DNA of 5,396 nt from an uncultured Planctomycetaceae bacterium (GTDB taxonomy: Bacteria > Planctomycetota > Phycisphaerae > UBA1845 > UTPLA1), in contig CALLKH010000384.1 of the NCBI GenBank assembly GCA_938008425.1, positions 1 to 5,396 on the forward strand. The letters are read 5' to 3'. This document shows, in pieces, positions 1 through 5,345 of this stretch (its first letter is position 1; each line of letters opens with the position of its first letter). The translations under genes and the position numbers were made by a program. Under the pieces are notes generated by a model. It ran no database searches. It saw only the letters and a program-made list of their open reading frames with translations, and was not told the DNA's origin.

Positions 1-108
1 GGCGAAACGGTGACGGAACTGACCTTCTACCAGTCCACCCTCGGCGGCGACGGACCGACGTACACCGTCCTCTCCCGGCACCCGATGGGAGCGATGGCTG
101 CCACCTAG
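1..108 (+). CDS. C-terminal 35 residues of an unrecognised protein (5' end outside window)
   Basis: An open frame runs from base 1 to a TAG at 106-108 and encodes 35 residues, from GETVTELTFYQ to MGAMAAT. About 30 of 35 sense codons end in G or C, matching the neighbouring real genes, which is the main reason to call it coding. Its stop lies 3 bp from the stop of the convergent propeller gene, a normal packing for two real genes. The piece is too short for a family call. The pattern of a short beta strand ending in a hydrophobic-aromatic-Gln stretch, then a turn, then a strand followed by Arg loosely resembles the C-terminal beta domain found after some serine-hydrolase/beta-lactamase domains, but this is only a suggestion. 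No function is assigned. Confidence 0.6.
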   Translation, partial: GETVTELTFYQSTLGGDGPTYTVLSRHPMGAMAAT

Positions 109-111
109 TCG

Positions 112-1314
112 TCACTTCGACAGATCGTAGCAGACGATCCGATTCAGATTGCGGGCGAACAACCGGCCGCCGCTCAGCGTGGGCACGGTCCAGCAGCGGC
201 CCTTGAGGATCTGAGCCTCCCCCGACGGCTTGAACTCCGACGTGGAAGGCGGCGCGACGCGAAGCAGGCCGTCTTCAGAGAGCGCGATGATGGTTCTGTC
301 AGCCAGAAGTACCGTTCCGTTCGCCCCCCGTTCGCGCCAGTGCCGTTCGCCCGTCATAAAGTCCACGCAGGAGAGCGACTTCTCGTCGAAGCCGATCAGC
401 TTTCCGTCGCAGAGCACCGGCGTCTGGAACTTGTTAAGCATGACCTTGCTCTTCCAGACCTCCTTCGCGGCGAGCCGATCCCCCTCTTCGCTCAGTTTGA
501 ACAGACCGCAGCCGGTGTGATACCCGGAGCCGAGCCAGAGGTGGCCGTCGTGGTAGATCGGCGTCGCGGCGTTGACGTTCCAATCTGTTTTCCACGGAAT
601 TCGCAGCACTTCGCGGCCGGTCTTGATGTCGGCCACGATCGCCATCTTTCCGAGGAACCCGCAGACGTAGTTCTTTCCGTTGAAGGTGAACGGATAGGGC
701 GACGAGTATCCGGGCGAATCGTCGTCGCCGCAGTGCCACACTTCGCGGCCGCTGTCTCTTTCCAGCGCCTTGATCGCCCCACTCTTCCCACCGGTGACGA
801 CGATCGCCAGATCACCGGCCACGAGCACCGAACTGGAGTAGCCCCACATGGGACGATTTTCAAACGATCGCGACCAGACCTTCGATCCGTCGGCAGCCTT
901 GAAGCATCCGACGGTCCCGTTGGCGCCCATGATGAAAACCTGCTCGCCGGCCACCGTCGGCGTCGCCCGGGCGCCATCGCCCCACTCGCTCTTGTAGTTG
1001 TCTTCGATCTCACTCTTCCAGACGATCCGGCCGTCGGCGGTGTCGAGGCAGAACAGCGCCTGCTTTTCGTTGTCGATGCCGCAGGTGTAGAGACGATCGC
1101 CAACCACGGAGATGCCGCTGAAGGCGGAGCCGATCTTCTGCTGCCAGAGCTTCTTCGGCTTGGCATCCCATGCCTTCTTGAAACCGGACTCGGCGCTGAC
1201 GCCGTTGTACGTCGGCCCGCGCCAATGCGGCCAGTCGTCGGCGCGAAGGAGCGGCGTCGACGCTGTCTGGGCGAAAATGATCAAAGGGATGCAGAGGCGA
1301 AGAGCTGTCTTCAT
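112..1314 (-). CDS. Secreted PQQ-like beta-propeller repeat protein
   Basis: A 400-residue protein exported to the periplasm or beyond. Residues 1-25 form a signal peptide: MKTALR, a hydrophobic core, and likely cleavage after LLRA, before DDWPH. No lipobox Cys is seen, so it is probably not a lipoprotein. WPHWRGP at 28-34 is the typical opening of the PQQ-repeat/BamB-like propellers abundant in planctomycetes. Blade-closing motifs of the form DG/TG-x-x-x-W recur at about 92-99, 141-147, 187-193, 231-237 and 320-326, giving a WD40/PQQ-type propeller. Such proteins are usually binding or scaffold modules; PQQ binding and enzyme activity are not shown here. Start choice: a GTG three codons upstream (1323) is in frame, but ATG at 1314 has AGGTGA five bases before it and begins a cleaner signal peptide. 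It stands alone on the minus strand, convergent with the gene ending at 108 and divergent from the aldolase. Family assignment is firm; role is unknown. Confidence 0.93.
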   Translation of the reverse strand: MKTALRLCIPLIIFAQTASTPLLRADDWPHWRGPTYNGVSAESGFKKAWDAKPKKLWQQKIGSAFSGISVVGDRLYTCGIDNEKQALFCLDTADGRIVWKSEIEDNYKSEWGDGARATPTVAGEQVFIMGANGTVGCFKAADGSKVWSRSFENRPMWGYSSSVLVAGDLAIVVTGGKSGAIKALERDSGREVWHCGDDDSPGYSSPYPFTFNGKNYVCGFLGKMAIVADIKTGREVLRIPWKTDWNVNAATPIYHDGHLWLGSGYHTGCGLFKLSEEGDRLAAKEVWKSKVMLNKFQTPVLCDGKLIGFDEKSLSCVDFMTGERHWRERGANGTVLLADRTIIALSEDGLLRVAPPSTSEFKPSGEAQILKGRCWTVPTLSGGRLFARNLNRIVCYDLSK

Positions 1315-1353
1315 GTCGGTCACCTGTCCTGGGTGTTCGTTGACGCCCCCGTG

Positions 1354-1382
1354 GCGACATTCGATTCCATGCTAGCTCTAAT
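1354..1382 (+). promoter_or_regulatory. Candidate sigma-70 promoter for the aldolase gene
   Basis: GCGACA (1354-1359) and TCTAAT (1377-1382) are separated by 17 bp, matching 4 of 6 and 5 of 6 consensus bases, though the conserved A at -10 position 2 is missing. A start near 1389 would serve either aldolase start codon (1415 or 1469). It overlaps the opposing minus-strand candidate, so the two would compete if both are real. Low confidence. Confidence 0.22.
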
Positions 1383-1397
1383 GAGAACGCGGGGCAA
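1369..1397 (-). promoter_or_regulatory. Candidate sigma-70 promoter for the propeller gene
   Basis: Read on the minus strand, TTGCCC (1397-1392) and TAGCAT (1374-1369) are separated by 17 bp, each matching 4 of 6 consensus bases. Transcription would start near 1362, giving a leader of about 48 nt before the ATG at 1314. Weak match; position in the divergent gap is its best support. Confidence 0.25.
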
Positions 1398-1468
1398 ACG
1401 CCGGCCTTTCGGCGATGACGAACATCGGATACGCTCAGCACCCTGAAATCCGGCTGAATCAAGTGCGA

Positions 1469-2194
1469 ATGAACACCAGCGAAACACAACTCAGACGTGA
1501 GATCTGCGACATCGGCCGTCGCATGCACACCGCGGGGCTGGTCGCCGGCACCGACGGGAACATCTCCGCGCGACTGGGAAACAATCGATTTCTGATCACG
1601 CCGAGCGGCAGCTGCCTGGGGCTGATGGAACCGCGCGACCTGGCGGTCATCAATTCGAAGGGCGAGGCGCTCCCCGGAAGTTCGAAGCCCTCCAGCGAGC
1701 GATGGATGCACCTTTGCGCCTATGAAAGACGGCCCGACATTCAAGCCGCGATTCACGCCCACCCGCCGACCACAATCGCGTTGACGCTCGCCGGCGTGGC
1801 GTTCGACCCCTGCGCACTGCCGGAGGTCATCATCGCGTTCGGCCGCGTGCCCGTGACGGCCTACGCGACACCGGCGACCGAGGAGGGCGCAGTGGTGATT
1901 CGCGAGTGGATCTCGCGGTACGACGCGCTCGCGCTGGATCGCCACGGCTCATTGACCGTCGGCAAGACGCTGTACGACGCCCTCTTCAAACTCGAGAAGC
2001 TCGAACACGGCGCCCACGTCATATTCATGGCACACCAACTCGGCCGCGTCAAATCCCTGCCACCTGAAGAGATTTCGAAACTGGCGTCGCTCCGCGAGCA
2101 CTTCGGCCTCGGACGGGCGGACGACATCTCCCCGCAATGCCTGCCACCCGGCACCGTGTCACCGCGCATCACGCGCGGGCCGGATTCATACTAA
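1469..2194 (+). CDS. Class II aldolase/adducin family protein (L-fuculose-phosphate aldolase-like)
   Basis: A 241-residue cytoplasmic protein of the zinc-dependent class II aldolase fold that includes FucA (fuculose-1-phosphate aldolase), AraD (ribulose-5-phosphate 4-epimerase) and MtnB. Phosphate-binding elements are GTDGNIS (27-33), ITPSG (43-47) and SSE (75-77). The catalytic Glu is E77; metal ligands are H96 and H98 in HAHPP and H159 in DRHG. These correspond to E73, H92, H94 and H155 of E. coli FucA with a uniform offset of four, so an active metal enzyme is expected. After H159 comes the usual helix with LEKLEHGAHV (175-184). Length fits the family (about 215-240). An in-frame ATG at 1415 would add 18 residues; I prefer 1469 because GTDGNIS then sits where FucA has GTAGNVS, but neither ATG has a clear Shine-Dalgarno, so the start is uncertain. 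No sugar kinase or isomerase neighbours are present, so the substrate cannot be named. Confidence 0.92.
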   Translation: MNTSETQLRREICDIGRRMHTAGLVAGTDGNISARLGNNRFLITPSGSCLGLMEPRDLAVINSKGEALPGSSKPSSERWMHLCAYERRPDIQAAIHAHPPTTIALTLAGVAFDPCALPEVIIAFGRVPVTAYATPATEEGAVVIREWISRYDALALDRHGSLTVGKTLYDALFKLEKLEHGAHVIFMAHQLGRVKSLPPEEISKLASLREHFGLGRADDISPQCLPPGTVSPRITRGPDSY

Positions 2195-2657
2195 ACCTGA
2201 CGTAGCCTGAATTGCAAGTCGCCGCGGTTGCGAACTGCTGACATTTCCACGCGTGGCATTCCCTTCGCAGATCGCACCTCGCCCCACCTGATGCCAAGCA
2301 ACCGACAGGGGCACAGCCATCTCCGACATCGGCAACCAGCCGTGAGCGGCAATTCGTGCGAACTGCCCGGTCAAACGAACAATTGTTAGCCGGACCGATC
2401 GCGGTTCTGGCTTTCCAAGAGCGGGTTTTAGTCGAATCGAACCGGAATACGTTCAAATCGTCACACCCGCGGAGAGTGGCTTCCCGACACGACCGGCGGC
2501 CCCCTGGAGACACCAGGGCGTCATACGAGTGTCATTGCATGACGAGTCGGCAACGGCACTTAGGAATCGCGAACGCCGCATGGACTCGACACTGAACCGG
2601 CACACCAGTCGATGTTTGTAAAAACGGTCACATTTGTCTTTGGTTTGAAAAAACCGG
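2195..2657. other. Intergenic stretch with no convincing gene
   Basis: About 460 bp between the aldolase stop and the regulator promoter. I see no RNA gene, no T-tract terminator and no protein of recognisable type; short open frames here show no family motif. Small elements that can be pointed to are a 10-bp palindrome CCACGCGTGG (2247-2256), a 10-mer TGCGAACTGC occurring twice (2229-2238 and 2357-2366), a hairpin CCCTGG/CCAGGG with a 5-nt loop (2502-2518), and CGTCAT/ATGACG arms (2519-2524, 2539-2544) just after it. Any could be operator or regulatory RNA structure, but each is short enough to arise by chance. Confidence 0.5.
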
Positions 2658-2666
2658 TGCTAGAAT
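2658..2666 (+). promoter_or_regulatory. Extended -10 promoter for the regulator-methyltransferase operon
   Basis: TGC followed by TAGAAT (-10 hexamer at 2661-2666, 5 of 6 consensus) is a good extended -10 element. It lies at the end of a locally AT-rich tract (2612-2653) that contrasts with the GC-rich surroundings. No good -35 sits at 16-18 bp, as is usual for extended -10 promoters. A GGTTT-GAAA-AAACC inverted repeat (2642-2655) overlaps the spacer and could be an operator. Transcription would start near 2673, about 100 nt before the preferred ATG at 2772. No sigma-54 -24/-12 (GG-N10-GC) box was spotted here. Confidence 0.55.
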
Positions 2667-2755
2667 CCCGGTGGGTTGGAAAGCGTAATGGGATTCGACG
2701 CGCATTCATGGGTCGTCAGACTGCGGCCACATCTAAGACTTGAAAACCCCCTAAC

Positions 2756-2762
2756 AGAAGGT
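2756..2762 (+). promoter_or_regulatory. Ribosome binding site deciding the regulator start
   Basis: AGAAGGT, nine bases before the ATG at 2772, is the only good purine-rich Shine-Dalgarno near the possible starts (TTG 2676, ATG 2688, ATG 2772). GGAG at 2766-2769 is closer but only two bases away. It favours ATG 2772. Confidence 0.5.
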
Positions 2763-2771
2763 CACGGAGCC

Positions 2772-4193
2772 ATGTCCTCTGAACCGACGTCAGCCATTTC
2801 CTCGCTGGAGGAGTTATTGCGCGCCGCTCGCGACGGGGTGTTCGCGATCGATCGAAACGGGAAGTGCATCTTGTTCAATCCCGTGTGTGAGCGAATCACC
2901 GGCTATCGCGCCACAGAGATGACGGGAATCGGTCCCACGCCGTTGGCGACGGATGCGCCAGGTGAAACTCGGGGACGGCTGCTTTCCGATCTGATCAGCC
3001 CGCCCCGCGCGATTTTCGAGGGCAGTCAGACAACGATACGCCGCCGCGCAGACATCAATCGCGCCGATGGACAGCGTATCCAGGCCGAAACCATACTGAC
3101 GGCGATTCGAGATCAGGCCGACAGCGTGTGTCTCCTGCTCGGCATCCTGCGTGATGTGACCGGCTCGCTCAGGGGCGAGATTGAGTCCATCCAGGACATG
3201 GCCCGGCTGCGCGAGCGCATCATTGCCATCCGCCGCGATCACCAGTCTGTGTACGGTTTCGATGATGTCCCCAGCCGGTCGCCCGCCATGCTGCCGGTGC
3301 TCGATCGCATCCGCGCAGCCACTCGCGACTCCGCCGCGGTGCTGATTCATGGTGAACCGGGAACGGGCAAGGAAACCATCGCCCGGACCATCCACGCCCA
3401 CGGACCCGAGGCGAAGGGGCCGTTCATCGTCGCCGATTCGACCGCCATTAGCAGCGAACACCTCGAGTCGGCGCTCTTCGGCGTCGCCGGCCGAACGCCC
3501 GGGCTCATTCACGCGGCCTCGGGCGGTGTTCTGTTTCTCGACAGAATCACGGCGATCCCGACCGCGATCCAGGCGCGCCTCCAGCGCGTGCTGGAGATGG
3601 GAAAAATCGAAGACGCGATCTCCGGCCGGCCCATGCCGATCAACGTTCGATTCATCTGCGGCACTGACCGCCCTCCTGAGGAATCCATACAACGCCAGGA
3701 GCTTCGCAAGGACCTTTACTACTGCATCAACATCCTCTCGATCGAACTGCCGCCGCTGCGCAATCGGTGCGAGGACATTCCGATTCTCGTCCAGCCGATA
3801 CTCGAACAGCTCAACGCCACCCACGTTCGCCAGATTACATCCGTCGAACCCGAGGCGTGGGAGCAGTTGTCGCGTTACGGCTGGCCGGGGAACATCCGCG
3901 AGCTTCGGCGGGCAATTCAATCGGCCCACGCCATCGGCGAAGGCGAAACGCTTCGCGCCGAGGATCTGCCGCCCGAGGTTCGCGGGCTGGCGCCGTCGCC
4001 ATCTGCCCAACCCGATTCCGCATCACTCGAACTCGATCCCTACCTTGAAAGTATCGAACGGGAAGCGATACTCAGGGCCCTGGCGGCGGCTGACTGGCAG
4101 CGCAACCGCGCCGCCGAGCTGATGAAGATTTCGCGCAGCCGGCTCTACCGCCGCATGGAGGCACTGGGGATCGACCCCCGCGACCACTCTTGA
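2772..4193 (+). CDS. PAS / AAA+ / Fis-HTH regulator of the sigma-54 activator family, with degenerate ATPase and no GAFTGA
   Basis: A 473-residue cytoplasmic DNA-binding regulator. An N-terminal PAS domain (about 8-130: RAARDGVFAIDRNG, then FNPVCERITGY) probably senses a signal. A helical linker (134-163) leads to an AAA+ domain beginning near 168 (SRSPAM). Walker A GEPGTGKE (194-201) is intact, sensor II WPGNIREL (371-378) is intact, and a Fis-type HTH closes the protein (about 443-466: NRAAELMKISRSRLYRR). Against PspF/NtrC landmarks, the GAFTGA loop is deleted (FG at 236-237 is followed within a few residues by RTPG), Walker B reads LFLDRI so the catalytic Glu is R258, the Glu-switch Asn is D222, sensor I ATN is GTD (297-299), and the second arginine finger is C318 while the first, R312, remains. 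It should bind ATP poorly or statically and not remodel sigma-54 holoenzyme; GAFTGA-less relatives such as Rhodobacter NtrC, HupR and TyrR act with sigma-70. An in-frame TTG (2676) would add 32 residues unlike a PAS domain. The next gene starts inside its stop codon. Confidence 0.93.
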   Translation: MSSEPTSAISSLEELLRAARDGVFAIDRNGKCILFNPVCERITGYRATEMTGIGPTPLATDAPGETRGRLLSDLISPPRAIFEGSQTTIRRRADINRADGQRIQAETILTAIRDQADSVCLLLGILRDVTGSLRGEIESIQDMARLRERIIAIRRDHQSVYGFDDVPSRSPAMLPVLDRIRAATRDSAAVLIHGEPGTGKETIARTIHAHGPEAKGPFIVADSTAISSEHLESALFGVAGRTPGLIHAASGGVLFLDRITAIPTAIQARLQRVLEMGKIEDAISGRPMPINVRFICGTDRPPEESIQRQELRKDLYYCINILSIELPPLRNRCEDIPILVQPILEQLNATHVRQITSVEPEAWEQLSRYGWPGNIRELRRAIQSAHAIGEGETLRAEDLPPEVRGLAPSPSAQPDSASLELDPYLESIEREAILRALAAADWQRNRAAELMKISRSRLYRRMEALGIDPRDHS

Positions 4194-5011
4194 GCAAACG
4201 CAAAGCGACCGCCGCGATCGTCGTCTGCAACGATAATCTCAGGCACATGGCCGCGCTGGCGGACCAGTCGTGCGACCTGATCTACATCGATCCCCCTTTT
4301 GGAACGCAGAAGAAACGCCGACTCACCGAATCCGCCGCCGCATACGATGACCGATGGGACGGCGGCCTGAAATCGTTTCTCGCCTTCATGCATCCGCGGC
4401 TGGCGGAATGCCACCGGCTGCTCTCTGAGCGCGGCACGCTTTACGTGCATCTCGACTGGCGGGCGTCGCACTACGTCAAGATTCAGCTTGATACGATCTT
4501 CGGCGCAAGGAATTTTCTCAACGAGATCATCTGGCACTACCGCACCGGCGGCAGCTCGACCCGCTGGTTCGGCCGAAAGCATGACGCGATCCTCGTCTAT
4601 GCGAAGAAGATCGGCAGCCACACCTTCAATGTTCTTCGCGAAGGGATCTTTCGCACCGACGGCCTCAAGTACGACGCCGACGGCCGGCCGTACAAGACGA
4701 CGCGCAAGGGCCCGCTCTATTTCAATGCCGCCGGCCCGGCACTGACCGATGTCTGGGACATTCCGTTCCTTTCGACCGTTTCCAATGAACGCGTGGACTG
4801 GCCGACGCAGAAGCCGCTGGCGCTCCTGGAGCGGATCATCAAATGCAGCTCAAACCCCGGCGACACGGTGGCGGACTTCTTCTGCGGCAGCGGGACGACG
4901 CTCGTGGCGGCGAAACGGCTCGGCCGAAGGGCGATTGGGTGCGATGTTGAGAAGCGGGCGGTGGGGATTACGCGGGAGCGGTTGAAGGCGGAGCCGGCGG
5001 GGGAAATGTAG
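4190..5011 (+). CDS. Beta-class site-specific DNA methyltransferase (probably N6-adenine)
   Basis: A 273-residue S-adenosylmethionine-dependent DNA methyltransferase. The catalytic motif DPPF (34-37) comes first, in DLIYIDPPFGTQ; the SAM-binding motif I FFCGSGTT (230-237) comes near the C-terminus, preceded by TQKP (206-209) and followed by motif II-like IGCDVEK (249-255). Catalytic before SAM-binding order defines the beta class, and DPPF rather than SPPY favours N6-adenine over N4-cytosine. The segment from about 112 (EIIWHYRTGG) to 190 probably holds target recognition. It is much shorter than type III Mod subunits, and no restriction gene lies in the window, so it may be solitary. Start: TTG at 4190 overlaps the regulator stop by 4 bp (TTGA); no good Shine-Dalgarno is present, so translation is probably coupled. 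The next in-frame ATG (M20) would remove the leading strand before DPPF. The TAG stop lies inside a heptanucleotide repeat block. Confidence 0.94.
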   Translation: MSKRKATAAIVVCNDNLRHMAALADQSCDLIYIDPPFGTQKKRRLTESAAAYDDRWDGGLKSFLAFMHPRLAECHRLLSERGTLYVHLDWRASHYVKIQLDTIFGARNFLNEIIWHYRTGGSSTRWFGRKHDAILVYAKKIGSHTFNVLREGIFRTDGLKYDADGRPYKTTRKGPLYFNAAGPALTDVWDIPFLSTVSNERVDWPTQKPLALLERIIKCSSNPGDTVADFFCGSGTTLVAAKRLGRRAIGCDVEKRAVGITRERLKAEPAGEM

Positions 5012-5039
5012 AATGGAGAATGCAGAATGTAGAGTGAAG
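5005..5039 (+). repeat. Heptanucleotide tandem repeat (AATGNAG), block 1
   Basis: Five consecutive 7-bp units: AATGTAG, AATGGAG, AATGCAG, AATGTAG and AGTGAAG. The first unit supplies the last Met codon and TAG stop of the methyltransferase. The unit recurs as AATGAAA at 5318-5345 in the same orientation. Confidence 0.85.
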
Positions 5040-5058
5040 AGAGGGCGCAGTCCTGTGG

Positions 5059-5077
5059 CACTGGTTTTCAACCAGTG
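5059..5077. repeat. Perfect hairpin repeat, copy 1
   Basis: CACTGGTT - TTC - AACCAGTG: an 8-bp perfect stem with a 3-nt loop. The central 11 bases GGTTTTCAACC are identical to the next hairpin, seven bases further on. No T-run follows, so it is a REP-like palindrome rather than a simple terminator. Confidence 0.85.
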
Positions 5078-5084
5078 TGGGGTA

Positions 5085-5105
5085 TCACAGGTTTTCAACC
5101 TGTGA
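5085..5105. repeat. Perfect hairpin repeat, copy 2
   Basis: TCACAGGTT - TTC - AACCTGTGA: a 9-bp perfect stem with the same TTC loop and orientation as copy 1. The arms differ between copies in a paired way (CACTGG/CCAGTG versus CACAGG/CCTGTG), that is, a compensated change, suggesting the fold is what is kept. Confidence 0.87.
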
Positions 5106-5116
5106 GCAAGGCAGTT

Positions 5117-5156
5117 GGCTCATTGATTTGAGGTTTAAAGAGGCCGATCAAGAGCC
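5117..5156. repeat. Imperfect inverted repeat
   Basis: Arms GGCTCATTGAT (5117-5127) and ATCAAGAGCC (5147-5156) pair over 10 bp with one bulged A, enclosing a 19-nt loop. It sits inside the repeat mosaic after the methyltransferase. Function not known. Confidence 0.45.
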
Positions 5157-5174
5157 GCCCTCGTGAAGACTGAC

Positions 5175-5194
5175 TCTTTCGCCCCTCCGGGGCT
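5175..5194. repeat. 20-bp GC-hairpin unit, copy 1
   Basis: This unit matches 5253-5272 at 18 of 20 positions; 12 bases (TCTTTCGCCCCT) are identical at the 5' side. Here the core is GCCCC-TCC-GGGGC. Both copies are in the same orientation, 78 bp apart. Confidence 0.75.
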
Positions 5195-5198
5195 TTTT
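5181..5198 (+). terminator. Possible intrinsic terminator of the regulator-methyltransferase transcript
   Basis: A 5-bp GC-only stem GCCCC/GGGGC with a TCC loop (5181-5193) is followed directly by TTTTT (5194-5198). The stem is short, and the sequence belongs to a local repeat family whose other copy has no T-run, so termination may be incidental. It lies 170 bp beyond the methyltransferase stop. Confidence 0.4.
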
Positions 5199-5219
5199 GA
5201 TTTCCTTGCGAACTCAACG

Positions 5220-5244
5220 CCGGGTTCCGCTTCGCTGCACCCGG
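5220..5244. repeat. Stem-loop CCGGGT/ACCCGG within the repeat mosaic
   Basis: Six-base arms CCGGGT (5220-5225) and ACCCGG (5239-5244) enclose a 13-nt loop. It lies between the two 20-bp GC-hairpin units, and from memory this trio of elements resembles dispersed intergenic repeats of planctomycete and verrucomicrobial genomes. Confidence 0.55.
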
Positions 5245-5252
5245 GGCTACAT

Positions 5253-5272
5253 TCTTTCGCCCCTTCAGGGCT
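5253..5272. repeat. 20-bp GC-hairpin unit, copy 2
   Basis: This unit is 18 of 20 identical to 5175-5194. The hairpin core is GCCC-CTTCA-GGGC, one base pair weaker than copy 1, and it is followed by GAGATTT rather than a T-run. Confidence 0.75.
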
Positions 5273-5317
5273 GAGATTTCGAGAAGCCAAGTGGTCGAGG
5301 GGCCATGAGCCGAGGCG

Positions 5318-5345
5318 AATGAAAAAAGCAAAATGAAAAATGAAA
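5318..5345 (+). repeat. Heptanucleotide tandem repeat (AATGAAA), block 2
   Basis: Four in-phase 7-bp units: AATGAAA, AAAGCAA, AATGAAA and AATGAAA. Same unit length, core AATG and orientation as block 1; together the blocks frame the palindrome-rich segment 5040-5317. Confidence 0.75.

Noticed and set aside
340..1446. Long + strand open frame (368 codons) across the propeller gene
   Set aside because: It is antisense to a gene with clear PQQ-propeller motifs and a signal peptide; its own translation is low-complexity Arg/Ala/Val-rich with no family motif, as expected in GC-rich DNA.
2169..2513. 114-codon minus-strand frame overlapping the aldolase 3' end
   Set aside because: Cys/Arg-rich odd composition, no ribosome binding site, overlaps a well-supported gene end.
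2356..2595. 79-codon + strand frame starting with GTG in the intergenic stretch
   Set aside because: No recognisable motif, weak start context, mixed codon use unlike the neighbours. Left as non-coding.
2676..2771. N-terminal extension of the regulator from TTG at 2676
   Set aside because: The 32 extra residues do not look like part of the PAS domain, the TTG would lie at the predicted transcription start, and the ATG at 2772 has a better ribosome binding site.
2814..4010. Long minus-strand open frame (398 codons) opposite the PAS-AAA+ gene
   Set aside because: A GC-rich shadow; the sense frame has Walker A, sensor II and Fis HTH in the right order.
4190..5011. Type III restriction-modification Mod subunit
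   Set aside because: At 273 residues it is far shorter than Mod proteins, and no Res helicase/nuclease gene is seen in the window.
5005..5345. CRISPR array
   Set aside because: Repeats are 7-bp tandem units and single hairpins without regularly sized unique spacers, and no cas gene is present.
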